Shown: piece by piece, positions 29,221 to 36,590 of the stretch | Layout: every line of letters starts with the position of its first letter | Position numbering within the stretch: position 1 is the first letter of the stretch | Source: Propionibacteriaceae bacterium | GTDB lineage: Bacteria; Actinomycetota; Actinomycetes; Propionibacteriales; Propionibacteriaceae | Direction: 5' to 3' | Length of the DNA: 52,038 nt | Assembly: GCA_017306015.1 (NCBI GenBank) | Contig: JAFKJK010000003.1 | Location: 1 to 52,038, forward strand | The notes under the pieces: generated by a model | Seen by the model: the letters and a program-made list of their open reading frames with translations, nothing else | Told to the model about the DNA's origin: nothing | Database searches by the model: none | Translations under genes and position numbers: made by a program

Positions 29221-29907
29221 GTGAGAGTCCAGCCGGTCGCGCCGAGTGCGGAGATGCTCGCCAAGCTGCGGGCACAACTCGCGACCGCCGATGCCCGGAT
29301 CCGTCCGGCAGGCTACCCGGTGGCGTCGGCACTGGCGGAACTGCTGCCCGATCATGGGCTCCACCCGGGCGCCGCCTACTCCCTGGGCAGCGCCGGCGCC
29401 CTGCTGCTGGCGCTGCTGGCCGAACCGTCCGCGGAGGGGCACTGGTGCGGGGTGGTCGGCATGCCCGAGTTCGGGACGGAAGCCGCCCAGCTCGCCGGGG
29501 TGAACCTTGACCGCCTGGTGCTCGTGCCCGAGCCGTCGGACCAGTGGCTGGGTGTGGTCGCAGCCCTGAGTGAGGTGCTGCCGGTGCTCGCCGTCCGTCC
29601 ACCCGGACGGGTCCGCGAGGCCGATGCCGCCCGGTTGGCCTCCCGGTTGCGCGACCGCGGCAGCGTCCTGCTGGTGCACGGTGACTGGCCCCGTGCCGAA
29701 GCCAGGCTGGAACTGGCCGACCCCCACTGGGCCGGCCTGGGCGCCGGCTTCGGCCACCTGGGCGCCCGGGAAGTGCTGGTCCGCGGCTTCTCCCGCCGGC
29801 TGGCCGGCGAGCGGGTCGCCCGGCTGCTGCTGCCGGACGGTGCCGGCAGGCTGGCCGTGGCCCGTCCGGTCGTCGAGGAGCCGATCGGGTTGGAGGCGGT
29901 CGGCTGA
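29221..29907 (+). CDS. imuA': ImuA'-like mutasome accessory protein
   Basis: The 228-aa product is assigned to ImuA' mainly by its place as first gene of an SOS-controlled imuA'-imuB-dnaE2 operon. It has a RecA/SulA-like core pattern (HPGAAYSLGSAGALLLALLAEPSAEGHWCGVVGMPEFG and a LVLVPEP strand), without an intact Walker A lysine. In mycobacteria ImuA' binds ImuB and is needed for damage-induced mutagenesis by DnaE2. The GTG start coincides with the predicted transcription start. Its TGA overlaps the imuB ATG. Confidence 0.88.
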   Translation: MRVQPVAPSAEMLAKLRAQLATADARIRPAGYPVASALAELLPDHGLHPGAAYSLGSAGALLLALLAEPSAEGHWCGVVGMPEFGTEAAQLAGVNLDRLVLVPEPSDQWLGVVAALSEVLPVLAVRPPGRVREADAARLASRLRDRGSVLLVHGDWPRAEARLELADPHWAGLGAGFGHLGAREVLVRGFSRRLAGERVARLLLPDGAGRLAVARPVVEEPIGLEAVG

Positions 29908-31472
29908 TGACCAGCCTGCTCGACGCCCCCGGCGTCCCGGACACCCGCACCTCCCGCAGCCTGGCACTGTGGTTCCCGTCCTGGCCGGTCACCGCCTGGG
30001 CGCAGGCCACTGGGGAGGACGCCTCCGCGCCGGTTGCGGTCGTGGCTGCCAACCAGGTGACGGCCTGTTCCCCGGCAGCCGCCTCCGAGGGGGTCGCCAT
30101 CGGCCAGCGACGCCGCGAGGCCCAGTCCCGCTGCCCGGACCTGGTCGTGGTGCCGGCGGACGAGGCCACTTCGGCCCGGGAATTCGAGCTGGTGGTCGGC
30201 TGCGTCGAGCGACTCTCGCCCGGCGTCCAGGTGCTGACCCCTGGCTGCTGCGTGCTGGCTGCCCGCGGACTGGCGAGCTACCTGGGCAGCGAGGCAGAGG
30301 CTGCCGAGACCCTCCTCGAAGCCGTGGTGACCGGCACCGGGGTGGTTAGCGGACGCGCCGGTGTCGCCGACGGGGTCTTCGCCGCCGTCCAGGCAGCGCA
30401 CCTGGCCAGGGGAGTACGGATCGTCCCACCCGGGGAGTCCGCCGCCTTCCTCGCCCCACTGCCGGTCTCCCGGCTGGGCGACGAGCAGTTGACCACCCTG
30501 CTGCCGCGGCTGGGCGTCCGCACCCTGGGCCAGTTCGCCGCGTTGCCGTCCACTGCGGTCGCCGAGCGATTCGGGAGCCAGAGGTTGCGGCTGCAGGTGC
30601 TCGCGTCCGGAGGCGATCCCAACCGGGTCAACGGACGGACACCCCCGCCGGAGCTGACCACCAAGCTCGACTTCGAACCGCCCCTGGAACTGGCCGAACA
30701 GATCTCCTTCGCCGCCAGGGAGGGCGTGGAGGGCTTCATCGCCGGCCTGGCCACGGCCGGGCTGGCCTGCACCGAGGTCGTCATTGAGCTGACCGGCGAG
30801 CTGGACGAGGTGGTGATCCGCTCCTGGCAGACCCCGTTCACCTTCGACGCGGCCGCTGTCCTGGACCGGTTGCGCTGGCAGTTGCAGGCGTCCGCCGGGT
30901 CCGGACTGCGCAGCCGGGTCACCGGCCTGCGGCTGACCCCGGCGACCGTCGACGAGCAGGCCAATCACGTCACCGGGCTGTTCGGCACCGGCCCGGACGA
31001 GCGGGTGCACCACGTGCTCACCAGGGTGCAGTCGATGCTCGGCCCCGACGGCGTGCTGACCTCCCGGATCGGCGGCGGCCGCTGGCTCGCCGAGCGCCAG
31101 CAGCTGGTGGCCTGGGGAGAGCGGCCGGCGCGGTCGACGCCGTCGCGTCCACCCTGGCCGGGGATGGTGCCCGAACCGCTGCCGGCTACGGTCTTCGCCG
31201 AGCCCTACCCGGTCGCGCTGCTGACCCACTCGGGGATGCCGGTGGCCCTGAACCCGCGCGGAGCCCTCGTCGGCGATCCGGTCACCTTCGCCGCTTCCGG
31301 AACCACCCAGCCGGTGATCGGCTGGGCCGGCCCCTGGCCGGTGGACGAGCGGTTCTGGGACGACGCCAGGCATCGCCGGGCTGCGCGCTTCCAGGTGGTC
31401 GCCGGGGACGGCAGCGCCTGGCTGCTGCTGCTCGACGAGCACGGCTGGTGGGCCGAAGGCAGGTACGACTGA
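29907..31472 (+). CDS. imuB: ImuB, Y-family polymerase-like mutasome hub
   Basis: A 521-aa Y-family-like protein opening SLALWFPSWPVTAWAQATG. The catalytic acidic residues of Y-family polymerases are absent: the place of the SIDE motif reads CCVLAARG, so it should be catalytically dead, as known for ImuB. The finger-like and little-finger regions remain (LPVSRLGDEQLTTLLPRLGVRTLGQFAALP). A QLVAWG segment at about 399-404 sits where mycobacterial ImuB carries its beta-clamp motif QLPLWG. The C-terminal region after it should bind DnaE2 and ImuA'. It overlaps both neighbours by one base. Confidence 0.93.
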   Translation: MTSLLDAPGVPDTRTSRSLALWFPSWPVTAWAQATGEDASAPVAVVAANQVTACSPAAASEGVAIGQRRREAQSRCPDLVVVPADEATSAREFELVVGCVERLSPGVQVLTPGCCVLAARGLASYLGSEAEAAETLLEAVVTGTGVVSGRAGVADGVFAAVQAAHLARGVRIVPPGESAAFLAPLPVSRLGDEQLTTLLPRLGVRTLGQFAALPSTAVAERFGSQRLRLQVLASGGDPNRVNGRTPPPELTTKLDFEPPLELAEQISFAAREGVEGFIAGLATAGLACTEVVIELTGELDEVVIRSWQTPFTFDAAAVLDRLRWQLQASAGSGLRSRVTGLRLTPATVDEQANHVTGLFGTGPDERVHHVLTRVQSMLGPDGVLTSRIGGGRWLAERQQLVAWGERPARSTPSRPPWPGMVPEPLPATVFAEPYPVALLTHSGMPVALNPRGALVGDPVTFAASGTTQPVIGWAGPWPVDERFWDDARHRRAARFQVVAGDGSAWLLLLDEHGWWAEGRYD

Positions 31473-34400
31473 TGGGCTACTACAACCCTCCGATTCCCTG
31501 GCGGGAGCTCAACCGCACGCTCAGCGCACCCGAACCGTCGGCAAAGGTGGAGGTTCCCGAGCAGGACGTCCCGACCAGCCGCAAACGCACCCCGTACGCA
31601 CCCCCGCCGATCCGGCGTCCGGACGACGCGGTGCCCTACGCGGAACTGCATGCCCACTCGTCCTTCTCCTTCCTGGACGGAGCGTCCAGTCCGACCGAAC
31701 TGGCCGAGGAGGCCGAACGGCTCGGTCTGCACGCCCTGGCGATCACCGACCACGACGGGCTGTACGGCATCGTCCGGTTCGCCGAGGCGGCCGAGAAGCT
31801 GGCCGTCGAGACGGTTTTCGGCGCCGAACTGTCGCTGGGCCTGCCTGCGCCGCAGACCGGCCAGCCCGACCCGACAGGGGAGCACCTGCTGGTGCTGGCG
31901 ATCGGGGAGGAGGGCTACCACCGGCTGGCCGGGGCGATCACCGCCGGCCAGCTCGCCGGGGGTGAGAAGGGACGGCCGGTCTACGACGTGGCCGACCTCG
32001 CTGCCCGCGCGGACGGGCACTGGGTGGTGCTTACTGGCTGTCGCAAGGGTTCCGTCCGTCAGGGTCTGGCGACCGGCGGACGTGCCGGTGCCAGCCGGGA
32101 GCTGGCCGACCTGGTGCACCATTTCGGCGCCGATCGGGTCTACGTCGAGCTCACCGACCACGGCCACCCGCTGGACTCCGACGCCAACGATGCGCTGGCC
32201 GACCTCGCCGCGGAACTCCGGCTGCCGACGCTGGCCACCGGGAATGTCCACTACGCGACCCCTCGCGATCACGACCTGGCCCAGACCGTCGCCGCCGTCC
32301 GGGCAACCTGCAGCCTGGACGCCCTGGACGGCTGGCTGCCGGCGTCCGGTTCGGCCTTCCTGCGCTCCGGAGCGGAGATGGCAGCCAGGTTCGCCCGCTA
32401 TCCCGGAGCGGTCGCCCGCACCGTCCCGCTCGCCGACGAGCTGGCCTTTCCGTTGCGTCGCGCCAAGCCGGCCCTGCCCAAGCAGGAGGTGCCCGAGGGC
32501 CACACGCCGATGAGCTACCTGCGGTACCTGGTCTGGAAGGCGGTTCCCGAGCGCTATCCCGACCTGAGCCCGGCCGACGCCGAGCGGATCGAGCACGAGC
32601 TGGCCGTGATCGAGGCCAAGGACTTCCCCGGCTACTTCCTGATCGTCCACGACATCGTGGAAGAGGCAAGAAACCGCGGCATCCTCTGCCAGGGACGCGG
32701 CTCGGCGGCCAATTCGGCGGTCTGCTACCTGCTCGGCATCACCGCCGTCGACTCGATCTTCTACAAGCTGCCGTTCGAGCGGTTCCTGTCCGCGTTGCGC
32801 GACGAGGAGCCCGACATCGACGTCGACTTCGACTCCGACCGGCGCGAGGAGATCATCCAGTGGGTCTTCGACCGCTACGGACGCGAGCGCGCAGCCCAGG
32901 TCTGCAACGTGATCCAGTACCGGCCCCGCGGCGCGATCCGGGACGTCTCCCGGGCGCTGGGCTACAGCCCCGGCCAGGCCGACGCCTTCGCCAAGCAGGT
33001 GGAGGGCTGGTCGCAGATCGAGACTGTCGGCGACCTGCCGCCGAAGCTGCTCGACCTGGCCGGCCGGCTGCAGAAGGCGCCCCGGCACCTGGGGATCCAC
33101 TCCGGCGGGATGGTGCTGACCGAACGTCCGGTCGGTGAGGTGGTGCCGATCGAGCACGCCCGGATGGAGTCCCGGACGGTGATCCAGTGGGACAAGGACG
33201 ACGCCGCCTGGATGGGGTTGGTGAAGTTCGACCTGCTCGGGCTGGGCATGCTGGCCGCACTCCAGCACACCTTCAACGCCATCGAACGGGCCACCGGCGA
33301 GCACTGGGAGCTGGCGACCATCCCCAAGGAGGAAAGGGGTGTCTACGACATGCTCTGCCGGGCCGACTCGATCGGGGTGTTCCAGGTGGAGTCGCGCGCG
33401 CAGATGGGCCTGCTGCCGAGGCTCCAGCCGCGGAAGTTCTACGACCTGGTGATCGAGATCGCGCTGATCCGTCCCGGGCCGATCCAGGGCGGGGCGGTGC
33501 ACCCGTTCGTCCGCCGCAAGCTGGGCCAGGATCCAGTGACCTACGCCCACCCCAAGCTGAAGCCGGTGCTGGAGCGGACGCTGGGGATCCCGGTGTTCCA
33601 GGAGCAGCTGATGCAGATGGCGGTGGCCGTGGGGGAGTGCAGCGGCGAGGACGCCGATCTGTTGCGCCGGGCGATGGGCTCCAAGCGTGGCGAGGAGCGG
33701 ATCGACTCGCTGGAGCGGAAGCTCTTCGAGGGCATGGCGCGCAACGGCCTGGTCGGCAAAGCGGCCGAGCACATGTACGCCCAGATCAAGGCCTTCGCCA
33801 ACTTCGGCTTCGCCGAATCGCACTCGCTGAGCTTCGCGCTCCTGGTCTACGCCTCCAGCTGGCTGAAGCTGCACTACCCGGCCGCCTTCCTCGCCGGCCT
33901 GCTCCGGGCCCAGCCGATGGGCTTCTACTCCCCGTCCACGCTGACCTCGGACGCCCGCCGGCACGGCGTGGAGGTACGCCGTCCCGATCTCGAGCGGTCC
34001 GGAGTGGACGCGGAGTTGGAGTTGGTCGTCCCGATTGCAGGGACGGAGCCGTTCGCCGCTCCCACGGGCACTGAGTCCTGCACAGACCGCAAGCAGCCGG
34101 AGTTCGGCGCCTTCGACCCCACCGCCCCGGACGAGTCGGCCGCGCACCGACGGGACGGCAATTTCGCCGTCCGGCTGGGGCTGGCCGGTGTCCGGGGGAT
34201 CGGACGCGACGTGGCCGGACGCATCGTCGCCGAACGGGACGCGAACGGTCCCTATGCGTCCCAGGCCGATCTTGTCCGCCGCACCGGCCTGGACGCGTCC
34301 CAACTGGAAGCGCTGGCGAGTGCGGGGGCCTTCGACTGCCTGGGCATGAGCCGGCGGGGAGCCCTGTGGCAGGCCGGTGCGGCGGCGCTGGACCGTCCCG

Positions 34401-34867
34401 GCACCCTGCCGGGGACGCTGGTGGCCAGCCAGCCGCCGCTGTTCGCCGACCCGTCCGAGCTGGAGATACTGGTCGACGATCTGTGGGCGACCGGGGTGAG
34501 CACCGACGACCACCCGATCCGCCATCTCCGCGCCGACCTGGACGCCCGGGGCGCCCTGCCGACCTCGGCGCTGGCCACGGCCGAGCCCGGCCGGCGGATC
34601 GAGGTGGCTGGACTGGTCACCCACCGGCAGCGGCCCACCACCGCGTCCGGGATCACCTTCCTCAGCCTGGAGGACGAGTACGGCCTGCTGAACGTGGTCT
34701 GCTCGCCCGGGGTCTGGCAGCGCTACCGGGTCGTCGCCCGCACCTCACCGGCCGTGGTGGCCCGCGGCAAGCTCGAACGCTCCCCGGAGGGGGTCGTCAA
34801 CCTGCTCGCCGATCGCTTCGAGCCGCTGCCGATCCAGGTGTGGCACCGTTCCCGGGACTTCCAGTGA
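31472..34867 (+). CDS. dnaE2: Error-prone DNA polymerase III alpha subunit DnaE2
   Basis: A 1131-aa C-family polymerase. It begins MGYYNPPIPWRELNRTLS, the DnaE2-type N-terminus, then a PHP domain (ELHAHSSFSFLDGASSP near residue 58) in which several metal ligands are conserved. The palm has PDIDVDF at about 447-453, with two of the catalytic Asp. The fingers region and helix-hairpin-helix follow, and an OB fold near the C-terminus reads RRIEVAGLVTHRQRP. No beta-clamp motif is obvious near the end, as expected if ImuB supplies clamp binding. The ATG overlaps the imuB stop by one base. It performs SOS lesion bypass with ImuA' and ImuB. Confidence 0.96.
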   Translation: MGYYNPPIPWRELNRTLSAPEPSAKVEVPEQDVPTSRKRTPYAPPPIRRPDDAVPYAELHAHSSFSFLDGASSPTELAEEAERLGLHALAITDHDGLYGIVRFAEAAEKLAVETVFGAELSLGLPAPQTGQPDPTGEHLLVLAIGEEGYHRLAGAITAGQLAGGEKGRPVYDVADLAARADGHWVVLTGCRKGSVRQGLATGGRAGASRELADLVHHFGADRVYVELTDHGHPLDSDANDALADLAAELRLPTLATGNVHYATPRDHDLAQTVAAVRATCSLDALDGWLPASGSAFLRSGAEMAARFARYPGAVARTVPLADELAFPLRRAKPALPKQEVPEGHTPMSYLRYLVWKAVPERYPDLSPADAERIEHELAVIEAKDFPGYFLIVHDIVEEARNRGILCQGRGSAANSAVCYLLGITAVDSIFYKLPFERFLSALRDEEPDIDVDFDSDRREEIIQWVFDRYGRERAAQVCNVIQYRPRGAIRDVSRALGYSPGQADAFAKQVEGWSQIETVGDLPPKLLDLAGRLQKAPRHLGIHSGGMVLTERPVGEVVPIEHARMESRTVIQWDKDDAAWMGLVKFDLLGLGMLAALQHTFNAIERATGEHWELATIPKEERGVYDMLCRADSIGVFQVESRAQMGLLPRLQPRKFYDLVIEIALIRPGPIQGGAVHPFVRRKLGQDPVTYAHPKLKPVLERTLGIPVFQEQLMQMAVAVGECSGEDADLLRRAMGSKRGEERIDSLERKLFEGMARNGLVGKAAEHMYAQIKAFANFGFAESHSLSFALLVYASSWLKLHYPAAFLAGLLRAQPMGFYSPSTLTSDARRHGVEVRRPDLERSGVDAELELVVPIAGTEPFAAPTGTESCTDRKQPEFGAFDPTAPDESAAHRRDGNFAVRLGLAGVRGIGRDVAGRIVAERDANGPYASQADLVRRTGLDASQLEALASAGAFDCLGMSRRGALWQAGAAALDRPGTLPGTLVASQPPLFADPSELEILVDDLWATGVSTDDHPIRHLRADLDARGALPTSALATAEPGRRIEVAGLVTHRQRPTTASGITFLSLEDEYGLLNVVCSPGVWQRYRVVARTSPAVVARGKLERSPEGVVNLLADRFEPLPIQVWHRSRDFQ

Positions 34868-34886
34868 GTCCTCGCCGAGGGCTGCC

Positions 34887-35372
34887 TCAGGAGTGTTGCC
34901 GCAGCACCTCGCCGGTGGCCAGGTAGTGGTTCATCGACCGCTCCCACCGGGCCATCACCGGATCGACGACCTCCGCGGCCCAACTTGCTTCGAGGGCCGT
35001 GGCGTCGGCTCCGGGCAGCGGAACCACGGTGTGCCGGATGCGCATACGACTGCCCGGACCCTCCGCATCCACAGTGATGCTGAGCGTCACCACCTCCTCA
35101 TCCGGCCACACCCAGACGTACTCGACGATCCCGGCGTCCGGTTCGTGCCGGGTGGCCACCCAGGTCACGTCCATCCGGCTCGGATCGGTGGTGAGGAAGA
35201 CACAGCCCTTCTCGGCCACGCCGGACGCGGTCTGGACGAGGACGCAGCGCTCGGCCCAGCCGTCGATCCAGTCGACCTCCCGGGCGGGGCACAACAACGG
35301 GAAGACCTCGGCCGGGGTCGCGTGGACCTGGTGGACGTGTTCGCGGACGAGCGTCCGTCCGACAGCGGTCAC
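34887..35372 (-). CDS. SRPBCC-superfamily protein
   Basis: The 161-aa product has the START/SRPBCC pattern: VHQVHATPAEVFPLLCPAREVDWIDGWAERCVLV at the front, a central VTWVATRHEPDAGIVEYVWVWPDEEVVTLSI, and a long C-terminal helix ending in MNHYLATGEVL. Family members bind hydrophobic ligands in a deep pocket. The GTG start overlaps the stop of the ribbon-helix-helix gene by four bases (GTGA), so the two proteins are co-translated and may work together. The ligand is unknown. Confidence 0.82.
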   Translation of the reverse strand: MTAVGRTLVREHVHQVHATPAEVFPLLCPAREVDWIDGWAERCVLVQTASGVAEKGCVFLTTDPSRMDVTWVATRHEPDAGIVEYVWVWPDEEVVTLSITVDAEGPGSRMRIRHTVVPLPGADATALEASWAAEVVDPVMARWERSMNHYLATGEVLRQHS

Positions 35373-35629
35373 GGCTGCGCGTCCTCGACGAGGTGGTGGC
35401 TCGCCTCGGCGGTGAGGTCGAGCCCGAACACCGTCTTCAGTTCCGCGATCTTCGCCAGCGTCGTTTCGTCGAACGGCGACCTGCCCTCGAAGGCGTGCAG
35501 CACGATGCCCTCCAGGAGGTCGCCCAACGTGAGGTCGTGCAGGTCCGCCACGGCCTTGAGCACCTTGAGCAGCCGCTTCTCGATCCGGACGCCGGTCTGG
35601 ACCCGTTCGATCTTGATATCCGCAACCAT
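35369..35629 (-). CDS. Small ribbon-helix-helix-like DNA-binding protein
   Basis: An 86-aa protein opening MVADIKIERVQTGVRIEKRLLKVLKAVAD. An N-terminal beta strand followed by two helices is the pattern of the ribbon-helix-helix fold (Arc/CopG type). A toxin partner is not evident: the co-translated neighbour is an SRPBCC protein. It probably regulates its own operon. Three GTAC repeats with 8-bp spacing lie just upstream, at 35639-35658, and overlap its likely -10 box (TACTGT, 35644-35649 on the minus strand). Confidence 0.65.
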   Translation of the reverse strand: MVADIKIERVQTGVRIEKRLLKVLKAVADLHDLTLGDLLEGIVLHAFEGRSPFDETTLAKIAELKTVFGLDLTAEASHHLVEDAQP

Positions 35630-35638
35630 GGCCAGAAG

Positions 35639-35658
35639 GTACCACAGTACCTAGGTAC
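35639..35658. promoter_or_regulatory. Candidate operator: three GTAC repeats with 8-bp period
   Basis: GTAC occurs at 35639, 35647 and 35655, exactly 8 bp apart, and the last two sit in the perfect 12-bp palindrome GTACCTAGGTAC at 35647-35658. The site lies between the divergent RHH and VOC genes and covers the likely RHH -10 box. Tandem half-sites at about one-turn spacing are typical of RHH repressors, so autoregulation is a reasonable guess. Confidence 0.5.
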
Positions 35659-35688
35659 GCGCCCTCCCCGGTTGTCGGAGGGCTCGCC

Positions 35689-35694
35689 TATGGT
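35689..35694 (+). promoter_or_regulatory. -10 box of a probable leaderless transcript (VOC gene)
   Basis: TATGGT followed by TGCGCC and ATG 35701, a 6-nt spacer with no ribosome binding site. Confidence 0.55.
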
Positions 35695-35700
35695 TGCGCC

Positions 35701-36057
35701 ATGGCTATCGCAAGATTCCCGAGTGTGGTGATCGACTGCCCGGACGCCGCCGCGTTGGCGACGTTCTACGGCGCGCTGCTCGACTGGAAGGTCGAGCTCG
35801 ACGAGGGCTGGGCCGACGTCCGGGCCGACTACGGCCAGTGCATCAGCTTCCAGCAGGTGGAGGACTACCGGGCTCCGGTCTGGCCCGGTCAGGAGGTGCC
35901 GCAGCAGTTCCACCTCGACGTGATCGTCGACGACCTGGACGCCGGCGAGGTGGCGGTGCGGGAACTCGGTGCGACCCTGGCGGAGACTCAGCCGGGCACG
36001 ACGTTCCGGGTGTTCCTCGACCCCGCCGGCCACCCGTTCTGCCTCTGCACGAGCTGA
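35701..36057 (+). CDS. VOC-superfamily (glyoxalase-like) protein
   Basis: The 118-aa product has one glyoxalase/VOC unit pair: PSVVIDCPDAAALATFYGALLDWKV at the front and FHLDVIVDDLDAGEVAVRELGATL in the middle, ending FRVFLDPAGHPFCLC. The metal-binding positions are partly kept (FHLDV His, and the DPAGHPF segment). Actinobacterial proteins of this length are usually annotated as glyoxalase/bleomycin-resistance-like with unknown substrate. The gene is convergent with the DUF2505 gene 7 bp away and divergent from the RHH gene. Confidence 0.85.
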   Translation: MAIARFPSVVIDCPDAAALATFYGALLDWKVELDEGWADVRADYGQCISFQQVEDYRAPVWPGQEVPQQFHLDVIVDDLDAGEVAVRELGATLAETQPGTTFRVFLDPAGHPFCLCTS

Positions 36058-36064
36058 GCCGAGG

Positions 36065-36535
36065 TCAGCGGGTCAGGAACTGGTCTCCGACCCGCTGCTG
36101 CAGCTCCAGCGCTTCGATGAGGAGAGGCGCTGCCTGTTTCGCCAGGCTCGGGCCCAGCAGGGGAACGTCGACGGTCAGTTCGCCGTCGTAGTCCAGCACG
36201 GCGCCGCGCCCGCCCGGCTGCAGCCGGACGGTGCCGACCAGCTTCGCCGGCAGGCCCTCGACGGTGATCAGCGCGTCCCCTGCGCGCGTGCCGGTGCCGC
36301 CGTCCGGGTGCCAGGTGATCTGGTCGACCACGGCCATCGTCGGTCCGGCCAGCCGCGATACCACCGACGGCGTCGGCATCACCCTGCGGGTGCGGGTGAC
36401 CGGGCCCTCGACGGCGACCGAGTGCTCCAGCGGATCGGTCACCAGGCAGGTCGCCCTCAGGAAGACCGGATCGGTCAGCATTGCGAACGCGGTGGGCACG
36501 TCGGCCGCGAAGTCGTTGGTGGCGTGGATCCGCAT
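36065..36535 (-). CDS. DUF2505 family protein
   Basis: A 156-aa protein opening MRIHATNDFAADVPTAFAMLTDPVFLRATC, which I recognise as DUF2505. The fold resembles START/SRPBCC domains: beta-rich middle with TRTRRVMPTPSVVSRLAG and VLDYDGELTVDVPLLGPSLAKQAAP, then a terminal helix. Function unknown. ATG 36535 is divergent from the NAD-glutamate dehydrogenase GTG 36591, so the 55 bp between hold both regulatory regions. The frame continues upstream to 36937, but that part is antisense to the dehydrogenase gene. Confidence 0.85.
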   Translation of the reverse strand: MRIHATNDFAADVPTAFAMLTDPVFLRATCLVTDPLEHSVAVEGPVTRTRRVMPTPSVVSRLAGPTMAVVDQITWHPDGGTGTRAGDALITVEGLPAKLVGTVRLQPGGRGAVLDYDGELTVDVPLLGPSLAKQAAPLLIEALELQQRVGDQFLTR

Positions 36536-36590
36536 GTGCCCAATCGTGTCTGGATATGGTGGCAATGTCCTAATCGGCAAAGGAGTCCAG

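Noticed and set aside
31205..34624. Very long open frame (1139 codons) on the minus strand opposite imuB/dnaE2
   Set aside because: It mirrors the plus-strand coding frame, has no recognisable domain and consists of Gly/Arg/Leu/Val-rich shadow sequence. dnaE2 and imuB on the plus strand are certain.
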